DNA of 64,000 bases from Monarcha castaneiventris obscurior (taxonomy: Eukaryota; Chordata; Aves; Passeriformes; Monarchidae). Where the stretch lies: assembly GCA_026261815.1 (NCBI GenBank), contig JAMPIT010000437.1, forward strand, positions 5,220,001-5,284,000. Direction: 5' to 3'. The notes under the pieces are model-generated. The model saw only the letters and a list, made by a program, of their open reading frames with translations, ran no database searches and was not told where the DNA came from. The number at the start of each line of letters is the position of its first letter. Position 1 is the stretch's first letter. This document shows, piece by piece, positions 34,481 to 46,800 of this stretch. The translations under genes and the position numbers were made by a program.

Positions 34481-37400
34481 AAGTGACAGAGAGTGTCTCC
34501 CCTCAGACTGTGAGACAGTCATGTGCTTGTGACAGGCTGGTTTTGTTTCTCCTCCTGACGTCTTTGAAAGATGGCTGCTGAGATGTGCTCAGGCATGAGA
34601 GGGACGTTCACCCGCAGAGGTGAGCTGGGAGACAGATGATGAGCTGAGAGCAGCAAGGAAAGGGATCTGACAGCAAAGAAGGCTCCTGACACACACGTTG
34701 AAGCAGGTGTACACTGCCAGGCACTGTGCAAACCAAGCATAGAAATAGCATTAAAAGGCTCTTTCCCTTTAGGCAAAATAAGGCGAAGAAGAAGGCAGAA
34801 CACAATTCCACCCTGCAGTTTTTAGTAGCAGAAACTATTTTTCTCTCCAGAGTTTGCTAACATATATTAGTTGCTGTTTTTCTGCCCAGAGCTTTGACAT
34901 ATTCAACTACAAGCTAGTTTGGCTGAGTATCAGCACAACAAACAAGCAGCAGTCAAACAAGAGAGGAAGAAACAAATAACTTCTCAGAAATGCTCCATAT
35001 ACTTTCCGTGCTTGATATTTGCACTGTGCAAGTGGCCTGGCTGTCACCCCTCTCTGCCTGGCACCTGTGTTAGAGGGCATATCACAAAATAGGTTTAACC
35101 TAAGGTAGAGCAAAAGCTAGTGCTTAATATTGCTTGATTAAATATAGATAAACTCAGCAGTAAGTCAGATTTTGGCCTGTTGTTTGAATTATGAATATTC
35201 TTCTAACTGCTGTCACTTCCTTAAAGAAATACAGAGGTTTCCTTGAATTTTAAGTGACTTTGGATTGAAATTCTCTGTGAGTGATTATCTGGCTCAGTGA
35301 ATACTGTTGTTATCATTAGCAATTTTGGGTGTTAACTTTTTCACTGCTAAAATCTCTGAGTGCTGCATGACATTGTCCCAGCTGTTGGGAAATAGAAAGG
35401 TTAAGAAGCCGTTGAAATGCATTCAGGAAATGTCATAATTTTTAGGCTGATGAAGGGCTAGCCTGGAAGAGAACAAAGAACCGATAATAATAATTACATT
35501 TACTTTGTGCTTGTGAAGAAGACAGTTTTAAGCAGAGTGGGCCACAGACAGTAGCTCATTTTTGGTTCTGCCCCCATTAGTTATGTCACATTCCTACTTT
35601 CCTTCTCTAACCCCAGAAATGGGCTCTTTTAAAGAGGTAGCAGAGGGATGATTTGACACCAAGCCAAATGTACCTTCCCAGAGATTCTGGACCTCAGTAG
35701 CCTTTTCCCTTTCCCTCCCTCCTCCCCTGGCTAAGCAGCATCTGGCCCTCTCTCTCTGCTGAACTTGTGTGACTCTGTTTCAAGTATAGATTTAGTTATT
35801 AAATCTGGAGATAAAGTATGGATCTGTTCCACTAATCAGATACTACAGTGATTAGAGCCATAGAAGTACTTGGAGAGATCAATTAGATTAAATTATCAAA
35901 TCATTATAAGCAAACTCTTAAAGACAAAGCAATAGAAAGTAATTTTGTGTCACTATTTCTTTGGAGAGTATTTACATTCCCTTATTGTTTGTTTGCATCT
36001 GTTTTCTTTGTTTAAGATCACAGTGGCACCAAACCTCTCACTCAGAGCTGGGCAGGAGGACAGAATGAACCAAATCTGCAATAAAGCTCTCTCTATGATG
36101 CTGGTCATAGGCTAAAACACATTATTGCTTGTACTCTGGGTGAAAAAAAATACATGCACGTGAAAATCTTACTTTATAAAGCAATTGGGCAGTTTCTTGG
36201 GGGAGCTCGATTCAGATCCCTGGGGTTAAGCAGAAAGCATTCTGCTCTCTCACCAGCCTTTTATCTCTCTCATCCCATTCTGTATTTATTATTTTGACTG
36301 TGTAATCTTATTTTGAATGCTTTTATTGCATAAACCCAGTGTATGAACCAACGCCGGCTAATTCAGATAAAGGTTTGTGATTCATTCTTTAGTAGCTCGT
36401 TTTCTGGGCTCCTCTGAAAATGGTTTTCTAGTGTTTAGTGTCACTCCTAAGCCTTGAAGTTGTGTTTTCTACAGTCTGCAGTGTCATCTTCTTAACATGT
36501 ATATATATAAGCTTTTCTTTATTAATCTATATTTTAGTAACTACTCCAGCTAATGCTAATATACTGCTTTCATGAGAGAATTGGCAGAATAGTATACATC
36601 AAAGGCAACAATTAGTGTATTTTCATTTGACTTTTTCTGCCTATTAGGTTGTTAAATTTTGCATAGAAAATCATTAGCATGTTTAATTTGGGAAGGAAGC
36701 TCTTGGAAGGGGAGTTGTGGATGTAAATCAATGGGTGAGGAGGCTTTCGTAAAACAGCAGCTACAGCTCTGAAAAGTCATGAAATGTTTTCTCATATTAT
36801 TAACTGTAAATGCATAGAGATGAAAAAACTGCAGGATTATCACTGGCTTAGGAGTTAACAAAGAAGCTTCTGATGGTTCTGTCTAATATTAAAATCTGGA
36901 GCAAGATTGTATCACGTCCTTCTCTTGCTGAATACTGCCATAGACCTACAGGTTTGGAATTTCAAAATACCTGTTCTTTTCTCAGTGAAGGTGAAGGACA
37001 TCTGCATCAGGCTTGACATGATATAGTTCACGATTTGTTTTTTTCCCCTCCCTAAAACCAGTTGAAGAACTGTTGCATCGCAAGTGTTGTTGCAGATGCT
37101 ACGAATGTTGTTTACAACTTCAGAATTAGCTGAAGTCGAAGAAGAGTCAGAAAAAACGATGAAGTGCCTTTTCTCCCATCTCTTCTGGGAATTTGGCAAT
37201 TCAGAAGCTGTTGTCTGGTGTTAAATACATTCAAAAAGGTTTGGATTTTGACCAATTAAAGTCAAAGAAGAAAGGTCAGAAATCAACGCCAAAATAGAAT
37301 TGAATATTCCCTCAGACAGCAGCTAATCAGGGCTTTTGTGTGGCCTGCTGTGCCAATATCTATTCAGAGGCTGGTCATTATGTCTCTGTTCTAGGAGAGT

Positions 37401-40400
37401 GATAATTTTGGAGTCTTCACTGCCCTAAAATCAAGCAATTTACTGCCCTTTTTTTCCCATGTTTTTGTGATGTTCTGCCTGATAAACATTCAGTACTAGA
37501 CAAAGTGGGTTCTGGTTTTGTCCCTGCATTTTCAGGTTCAAATTTCTTTAAGTGCAGTTACTATTCTTTGGTGCCAAAATACTTGATTGCCTTCATAAAC
37601 CAGGAAATTTAGCAGCAAAACTGACATAAGCATCAGGATTACATTATTGATTATTTGGAAGACACAAAAATCCATACAGTCTTTTGCATTGTGCTCCAGT
37701 GGAAGGCATCTGGACCCATGTGCACTCAGTGGGTAAATTCGTGACTACAGAAAAGCTACCCATGAAATTCAAATCAAGTTTTACAAGATCAGGCCCAAAT
37801 TCCCATTTTTAAAACATGAACAGACATAAGCTAAGAGACATATGCAGAGAATTAGAATGTTTGGTAGATTTTGAGAAATGTGCCTGAGATACATGAATAT
37901 CTTTTCACTTTGTTGCTTTTTTCTCCATTCTAATTTTGTAGAAGTAATTTCACATCTGTCTCATATCATAGCTTCTCCTATAATAACAAATCTCTTTTAT
38001 CTTTTCTTCTCTACTGTTTCTTTTTTTCTGTTTCTTGCTCTCATAGTCTTAGTGTGTCTTACTTGTCTTTATTTCATGTTTCCACCTACTTTTTTTTTAT
38101 TTTAGAAGCATTTACTGCCTCTTTAGGGCTGCAAAATCATGAGCTAATATTCACCATTATACACCCTTTATTTTTTTCCCTTTCCACTGAAGATGGAAAA
38201 ATCAGGACAGAAGAGTGGACTTCTGCAAAGTCATACACACAGAGGGAGAGAGACTGAATATCGTTGTAGAGCTGAAATTAAAACATCCCATTCTTTTTAT
38301 TGCAGTTTATTTTTTGGGGCTGGGCTGTTTATGATGCTCCTGGGACACTTTAATGTTTCATGTAGCTGAAGCAATGCTTCTTTCCTTTAATTCTTGCACA
38401 ACTTAATCTTGATCTTTCCTGAGTGCAAGTATTTGTCAGTCAGTTCCCCCCCCATAGGGGTGCGAATCACATCTAATCTTAGCCCATGAAATATTTGCTG
38501 CCTCCCACTTGTCTTGCAGCCTTACAGCCTCCAAATAGGGAAAAAGAAAGGGCTGCTGCAGCTTTCATTAATTATTTAAGTGCTGTTATCAAACATTCCT
38601 AGAGTGCCGTAAATTTACAGGCTTTAGTACAAACTTGGAGAAAGCAAGTTCCCTGCTCTGGAGAATTTACAGTGAAGGAAAGACAAGAGAGGTGAAGATA
38701 TAAAGCCAGTGGATGTGGTGAAGTAGTGCAGAACATGGGAGTTTTGATAAGAAGGGATTGCCACAATCCATGGTGTGAGGGAGAGGGAGAGCAGGAGCTC
38801 TGGGTGCGTGCACAGAGTGCCCGAAGAGGAGAAAGCAGCAGCAGTAAAAGCCAGTGACAAATAACGCACAGGGATTACAAGGAAAGAAAAAGGATTGACC
38901 TGATTTGTGTGTTTACCACTCAGCTTCTTAGTGGTGCTCTTTCAGCTCCCGAATGTAATCGTTGGGCTCAACGGGAGGCAGAGGATGTTTCAAATGGAGA
39001 CTGATGTGGTTGAGCAGATCTCTGTTCCCACCATGGGGACTTCATGTGTGAGCTGGTTAGTGACTCCAAAAGACACATGGACAGTGGGAAATGGCCCCTT
39101 CAGAGGGATTAGGGACACATTCAGCCCTCAGCACAGGGCTGTCTTTGGGCCACTGCAATTATGTCCCTCCTAGAGGCAGAGAGCTGCATCAGCTGCCCAC
39201 TGAAGCTGGTTTTTAAACTCAATCTGTATTCTCATGTAGAACCAGCACAATTTTCTCCTTGTTTTTCTAATATGGTTTTATTTTTAGATGCATGAAAGGA
39301 TGAGCACAAAGAGTACCAGTGCATCTAAACAACACAGGGTAACCAGAGGTGAATAGGCAAGACTCAGCTCACAGAAACCCACAGATCCTGATGATATTTC
39401 CCAGTGACTTTGTTATGTTCCTATGTCTTATGTGGCAGCGTGCCATTGCCCCACGTGGTGCAACTCCTGCTGTGGAGATCCCTTGAATTAATGGAATATT
39501 AAAAGGTGTAACCTATGATGGAACTATCAGGCACCACATAAAAAAAAAAAAAAGTTCAATTTTTTTCCTAGAAAAAAACCAATGTGTCTGGGTGCCATAT
39601 TGCTCTGCTTGTTCTGCTCAGGGCAAAGGGCTGACCACATGTTTGGGCACTGCTCCTTTTCTGATCAAATGCTGTTTATTGCACTGAAATGCTGCAGAGT
39701 ATATTCAGATACTCAACCCATGTGTGTTTAAGGCCCTCACTTAAGCATGTTCCTGTGGAGAACAGTTGTGGAACCTGGGGTTTATCCAGGGATAAACCTG
39801 GCAGATGTTGATTTAAAGGCTTGCCTGTTGGGAGCATTGCCATTCACTGTTATAGGAGCAGGATTTGTCCCATAGTTTGCTGAAACTGGAAGGATGACTC
39901 CTGGGGACCACAAAAGTGGTTTAAAGTGGTTGTAAAATGTCTGTGAGTCTGGCTATAATGTTACTATAAAATAGGCATCATTGTAGTCACTGCATGAATT
40001 CTGAGCAGGACAAAGACATGTATGGTCATGTACTTTCACCCTGAGCTAAGAAAGATATTTCTGTTGGCCTCCTCTACTTATAGCTGCATTTATTTGCTTA
40101 TTTACTGTAACCTTTTTTCACTAACTTTAAGAGGGAACACTTAAGAAGAGCAAGATATATACATGTAAGCCTGTGGACAAAAATATCAGCCAAAAGCTCT
40201 ACATGAATGAATACATAATTGGCAACTTGTACTTGTCTGTTATAACAAAATAGCATTAAAGAACAGAACATTGACTGTAATGTAAGTTGCAGTTACTTCC
40301 CTGCCAGGGCAGCAATCCTCTTGAGGCTGTCATCTATTGCAACTTGAGCAATTGCTAATTGCTTTTATGAAAGCACCAGCTTCAATTATATTTTTAGTGT

Positions 40401-40674
40401 GTCACCTGTACAGCTTTATATTTGCATCTATTTAGAAAGGCGTTCATGCAAAGCTGAAAAATTTAGGAAGCAATCCTACAAAACTGAGGTTCACATTTGA
40501 ATTGTAGCATTAAGTACACTGAAGGCACAGAACAAACCGTGGTGTGCCGATGACACTTCCCATAGGGAAAAGTAGGAAAAATGCAGTGTTTTGCTGACTG
40601 CCCACACCTCCTGTTGGTCTGGGTTTGCACCTGGCCCCACTGAAGTGGAGAGGGTCTTAACAACACATCCAGGG
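34481..40674 (+). other. NLGN1: NLGN1 large intron, no gene seen
   Basis: Ordinary AT-rich intronic sequence. It includes a poly(A) run at 39540-39554 (15 A) and a C-run followed by G-run near 38447-38460. No exon, RNA gene or transposon was recognised. Confidence 0.6.
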
Positions 40675-40885
40675 ATCACAGAATCATGGAATGGTTTGGG
40701 TGGGAAGGGACCTGTAAAATCACCCAGTCCAGACCTTCCACTATCCCAGGTTGCTCCAAGCCCCATCCAAGATGGCCTTGGACACTTCCAGGAATGGGGC
40801 AGCCACAGCTCCTCTGGGCATCCTGTGCCAGGGCCTCACTGTAAAATAAACTTCTTCCTGAAATCTGACTCAAATCTTCACCTTG
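40675..40885 (-). repeat. CR1 3'-end fragment
   Basis: The + strand starts 'atcacagaatcatggaatgg' and continues through 'gttgctccaagccccatcca', 'cacttccaggaatggggcag', 'ccacagctcctctgggcatc', 'ctgtgccagggcctcactgt' and 'aaacttcttcctgaaatctg', the reverse complement of about 210 bp of CR1 3' end. It is the best preserved of the four fragments and so probably the youngest. The right edge is uncertain by about 20 bp. Confidence 0.93.
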
Positions 40886-43800
40886 AGCTTTGCAACACTT
40901 CGGATTTGGATCCAGACTGTCTGGCTTGAGCCAATGGCTCCTTCAAAGAAGAGATAATTAAAATGGCTTTTATGTCTTTCTCGGAGTCATCATGTCATTT
41001 GTTCTGGCAGCATATGTGACAAAATTATTGCACTTACTTTAAGTTTTCTATGTTATCTTAATGGCCCAGAAATTTTTTAAAGGAGGTTTAGAGTGTGTGG
41101 CACACAACGACAACTGCATTAACGCCAGTGTTTCTAGGAGCATGGCTTTGCAATATCTGAACTCGTTTTATGGTCTGTGCTAGGCAGGCTTGAACTGCTT
41201 TATCATTTTGCTCTCTTTTAGTGAATCAGAGTAATTCCTCACAGTAATAAAACAGAGACCTGAATTAGCAAAAATCTGATCCCTAAGTGACCTTATCTTG
41301 CTGCCAGTCTGATGTAATCCAGATCCTGACATGATTCTGCCCTCCTTTCATGTGAATAGTGAAAAAGCACTCCCTCTCATTGACTAAAAACCTAAGTTTT
41401 CTGGGAGGAAAAAAAAAAAGAAAAAAAACTTTCAGGCATTTTTCACATTAGAAATACGTTCTATTGGTTTCCACAATCAAAATTGCTTGAACTTTTAAAA
41501 TTGAATATATTACTGATATACTACTGATGCATTACTCTGTGTTCTTGGGTATATTTGTGCCTTTGTTAGTGGGAAAATTCTGCTCCAGGTGTAGCACAGC
41601 AGCTGAAAATGCTGGTACCACTTCAGGAGGCAGATGTAGGTTTTCTTCCTCTCTTTTTTTTTTCTTCCTAAGCAGAGAGAAAGAAATTCTGTTATATATT
41701 TTTAACGAAATGGTATTCAGATTAAATAATTATAAGACAGCCTTGTAGTAACCTCCTGATTACTTTGTGCCTGAGAGTTAGCCTTGTAGTAGCTGAAATA
41801 ATTGGTGAAATGATGATACAGAAAATACATGTTGTTTATTAAAGTACCATTGCTAGATGAAATTAAGATGAATTTTTAGGCTTTGTAATTCAAAACAATC
41901 TAAAAATAAAAAACAAGACTACATTTTTATGGATTTTCAATCCTATTAATATTTATTAAGCTCGAATTCTTTGGGTTTCTGTGTCTCAGATAGTCTGTCA
42001 TGAAGTAACACAGGCTTGTCTGAGACGAAAATTAACTTGGACCCAACTGAAATCAAAGTGAACCGATTTCTTTATTTTCATTCCTCAGACTGACAGAACT
42101 GCATAAAGCAGAAAAGCCAGAAAAACATAATAATTAGACTTGAAAAGTCCTTGCTACTTAATACATCATGGATCATTTTGGGAATAAAGATGTGCAAAGT
42201 TCTTAGAAAAAAAAAAAGAAAGACAAAAACTCCATTTAGTCTTGTATTCCTATTAAAATTTAAAAGCAATGCAGCATTGAGGATTACAGTCCAACCTTCC
42301 AAAGAGATGCTGCCATGTAGTGTCAGTCTTGTCCATATCCTCTGTGCTGTTCTGGACTGCAGTGTATGGAACTCCAGATTTTCCAGGGAAAACAATCCTC
42401 ACCTCTGTGTAGCAGCTGCAGGGAAGGCATAACTGGTGGTGTTTTACCAGCAGTGGGGTAAACAGGTATTTTGTATCAACACAGAGGCATTCTGTATTGA
42501 CTTACTAGATTTACAGCTCACTATATTTGTGTCTTTTAGTGGTTTTATTACAGTAACTTGGGATATGGTGGCTGAAGTACTTAAATGAATAGTAAAAAGG
42601 AATTATACATATGATTTGAAAAAGAGAGAAAAAAGGGATCATGACTTTCTCTCTGTGTGTAAAAACTGTTAAAAGGTGTGGAAATCTAATCTTTAGTTTT
42701 GCTTATTTTGCATAAAGCTATTTGATTTAGCTAATCACAAACCTTTTAGGGGTCAGGAAAAAACACCTCCCTTATCTACACTGGGGTCCCACATTCAAGT
42801 AAGAAAATAGGGCTTCAGTTGTCTAAAATATTTGGTTGTTCTTAGTATTCTTCCTTTTGGAAATTAAATTTGACTCTTTGCCTCTGAGTTGATAAAATTT
42901 CTCTTTTTCCTGCTGTAGGCCACATTTCTAATGTGAAAAACAGCAAGAGGATCTTGTGAACTTGAAAAGAGTTCTGAAAACAAAAGCAAACTTTTTTTCA
43001 TACATAAAGAAGAGGAAAAAGGGATTAGCCTCTTTTCTTATCCTCTGTAGCTCATATTTGAAATGACTCTACCTCTTCATATTTCTTTATAGACTGAAAA
43101 TTTTGGTCATAAATCAGAATTAATGTTGGGGCAGAAACAGTGCAAAAAACCAGTTGTCATTTAAAGTGGAAAATGCAAGAGTACCTTAAGCATAGGGAGC
43201 AGCAAACTGTGGTGTAAAGTTGAAGATTGGAGTGGGAAGCAGCTTCTTTCTTGGAACAATAACTGTAAATATTTGTGCTTCTGAAACAATTAAAAATTTG
43301 TGATACACGACAGCCATGGAACATACTGTGCTGATACTGCAGACCTTTACTTTTTATTTAAAACCTTTTTTTTTTTTTTTTTAAACAACATGTGAAGTCC
43401 TAGGGTGCTTTGTGGGGTAGTTTTCACTCGTGGCAGGTCAGGAACATCTCATCCCACTTCACCACCAAGTGCCAGCTGGTCCCACATGCTGTCCCTGGCT
43501 CCTGTGATGGCACTCACACGAATAAACTCCCCAGGTTTATTACAGGTGCTGACAATAGGGATTCCTGTAGCAGCCTTGCTCTACCCATTTCCTTGTTTTC
43601 CTTATTTCTTGATTCCATTTTGAACGATTAAAACCATCCAAGGTGGCTGGATTTTTTGGGACAGTGTGGCGGAGACCTTGGAGCTGTTTGCCAAGAGAAG
43701 GCAGATCTGCACTATTTTTTCTTGTAAAGAAAGTTGTGGCAGCTGTTTTCTGGAGGATCCAGGTTCCCCCTTGCTCCAAAGTAGGCGTGGGGTAGATGGG

Positions 43801-46800
43801 AGCAGGTAATTATATGACTGCAGATTGTTTCATAAGGCATTTGCATAAGGAGCCAAATTAGATTAGTTTAACTTAATTCTGGTGTTTCCTAACCTCCCAG
43901 TCTTTGACTCAGCAACCTTAATGTTATTTTAATGCAGTTTCTGGAGATTAATACAGACAAAGAGTCCCCGTAGGTCCTATAAATCTGATAAGCACATGGA
44001 AAATCTAACAGGAGATATTTCTGAGAGAGAAAAGGAAAATGCTTGTTCACATGGAAATGGTGGCTTTCAGAAAAAACTCCTGTAAACCACTGCAAAAAGA
44101 GAGTGAAATCTTCATCCCTTTGAAATTAAAGGGATTTACTTGAGAGTTTATGTGATTAGCACAGAAAAGATATCTGCTGCAGTAGGACCAGAAGGATTTT
44201 TTTAAAAAGCCTTTAAAGTGACATAGTAAACTATTAAGTTCTGTAGATTTCTTAGCAGTGTTTGGTAGGATCCATCATGTTTCTCACTGCAGAAACTCAG
44301 TTTTTAAATATGCTGATTTGCATTATTTATACTCCAAAGGTAAAATCTAGGCTGTTTCTCTCAAAAAAAATCCATCATTTTCCTGTGTTAGTTGTTGCCT
44401 GAATGGTTCTGCATGTTCACTTAAATTCTGGGTGGTGTACTGGGGGGAGCGCTGTACTTTCCTTACAGATTATATTAACATTGGATTAAGAAATCCACAA
44501 TAAGAATTATCTGCTTGATCTTCCACAATTAAGCATTAGTCTGGTATAAAGCTTTAACCTATGAGAGAGTACAGCAGCCCAAATTCTAATTAGCATTGTA
44601 GCTAATGCATATATGCACGTGACATAAACATGCCAAGGGCCATAAGACCTGTATTATTTTAATGCTTGTGGGATTTTATTGTGATGTTAATTATATATCA
44701 GGATGACAAGAGTTATGCAGATGTTATTCATATTAATTAAAGGAAAATACACTAAACAATTGACTTTTTCCTCCCTTATGGGAATAGAAAATTGGAAAAT
44801 ACTTGGTGTTCTCACCTTTCCCTGTATTTGAGATTAGAGAAAAAAATACATTCAGATACTTTCATTTGCCTCTTTCCCAAATTTTTGGCTTCACCTTTGC
44901 AAGGTGTTTTCAGCAATCACAAAGCTTAGAAATATAAAAGCTGAAATTTTCATGTAGCTTGAGCTTCAAGAGACTTGAAAAATAATGACATGAAATGCAG
45001 TGAGGGCTGTGATTTACAAACAAATATGTCTTGAGCATTAGCGTGACAGTGATAATCTGTCACTGCAAGGGTACAGCCTGCACTTCTCCCCAGCCCATGA
45101 TGGCCCTTGGGTTTCTTCCAGCTTTTTGGGGTGGCACAGAAGGGAAAGTGCATACACTTTTCTCCCAGGCATTTTTAAATGGATCATTGCATTTTCAGGA
45201 GTCTCTGGCCTGGAGCAGGGACACCCCTGTTAAAGGGAGGTGTGACTGCGTGAGTCCGTGTGTGGACAGGTTTATGGCAGTGAATACTTCTCCCTCAACT
45301 TAGCCAGAGAAGCAGTTGCTCATATTGGAGGTTCTGTTAGGCAGGAATCCCCCTTTGGCTGTAAAATCTCCATCCCTTCCTCCTCTCACTCCCCTTCTTC
45401 CCTTCCCCTCAGCAAAAAGCACATCCCACGGCAGCAGAACCAGCAGCGCCACTTCAGCCACAGAACTGCACGGGAGAGAAAGGAGGTTAAAAGCCCTTAA
45501 AACATATGGCAAGCTTGGGCTTAATAGGAAGTAGGTGGCAATCTCCACAGGGATGCAGCATGGTTTTTTGAAGCATTTGTTTCCCAAATACCTTTTTATG
45601 ATTTTTCCAGCACAGGCAGGCAGTTAGGGAGTGTAACTAGAATATAGGCTGCAGCGTAATAGGCGCCTTCTGCAAATGTGACAGTGATGAGTTTGACGAA
45701 AGAGGAGGTGGCAACCAAAACAAAGACAAAAAGTGCTGGAAGGACTATGTAGAAATTAAATGGAGGTGCCATTTAGGGTATTGCTGTAGAGCCTGCTGAT
45801 ACTGTTTACCTCCCTGCTGAGGTAGAAATCTCTCTCCGCTAAAAGCCTTCATAAGAACACTGAGGATATGCCTGTGCAGCAGTGTATTACAGGACACACA
45901 TCTGAGAGGAAAACTGTTAAAGCCATCTCTTAGTTTTATTGAATTATTGCTGCCCTGAGAAAAAATACACTTTAAGAAAACCCCAGCTGTTAAACTCAGC
46001 GCTTTTGGAGTGAGTGTGTTTGCTTCAGCGTGGCATTTAAACTCAGTTTATCCCAAAATCAAACAGCAAAAGCTACAGCAGTGGATGCAAGAAACAGATT
46101 TACAGATCTGGGTTATTTCTCCTGCACAAGCTGGCTTTGAGGGCACTTTCTTCAGTGCAGAGAGAGCAGCTGTGGCTGACCCTGTGAGTGGTTGGACTGA
46201 GGGAGAAGCAGGGGGGCTCTGTGGTGGTTCCCACCCTGCATAGCCACAGTGAGTTTCAGGGAGGATGCTGAGCTCTCCAGGGCTGGCAGAGCACCACGGG
46301 GGCACTGGGCTCGGGCCAAATGACAGGTTAGAGATGGCTGAGTAGCTTGTTTACATCTCTTGCCTCCCTTCTCCTCCCCCTCCCTTCCTATTCCCTCTCT
46401 GAAGCGCCTCTTATTGGTGCCGAGGCAGGATCAGAGAGCCTGGAGCATCCAGTGGCAGTTCACAGAGCACTATGGCAATTAGTTATTCTTTCATTACACA
46501 AAAATTAAGGGCTCCCATTTCCCTACACTCTGTCTGTATGCAGTGTCTGTTTCTCAGGATAAAAAAAGGTAGAAAATGGGGTGTGTGCCTGTAAATAAGT
46601 AGGTAGAAATTTCCACCATTGTCTGGAAGCCGTCACAATATTGTGACTGCCGTGGCAGGTGAATAATGAGCCACTATGCTGGGCTTCCAGCTAAATGGGG
46701 CTTTGTCCTGGCTATGCTGCAAAGGCATCCAGAAGAATGCAGAGCAGTTTTCCAGTATACAATGAATCACTCAGTGAGGCCAAATGACACTCTCCGAACA

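Noticed and set aside
33957..34581. Six long frames on both strands with periodic His/Pro/Cys peptides
   Set aside because: All arise from the 16-bp minisatellite. Periodicity and openness in every frame are a consequence of the repeat, not of coding.
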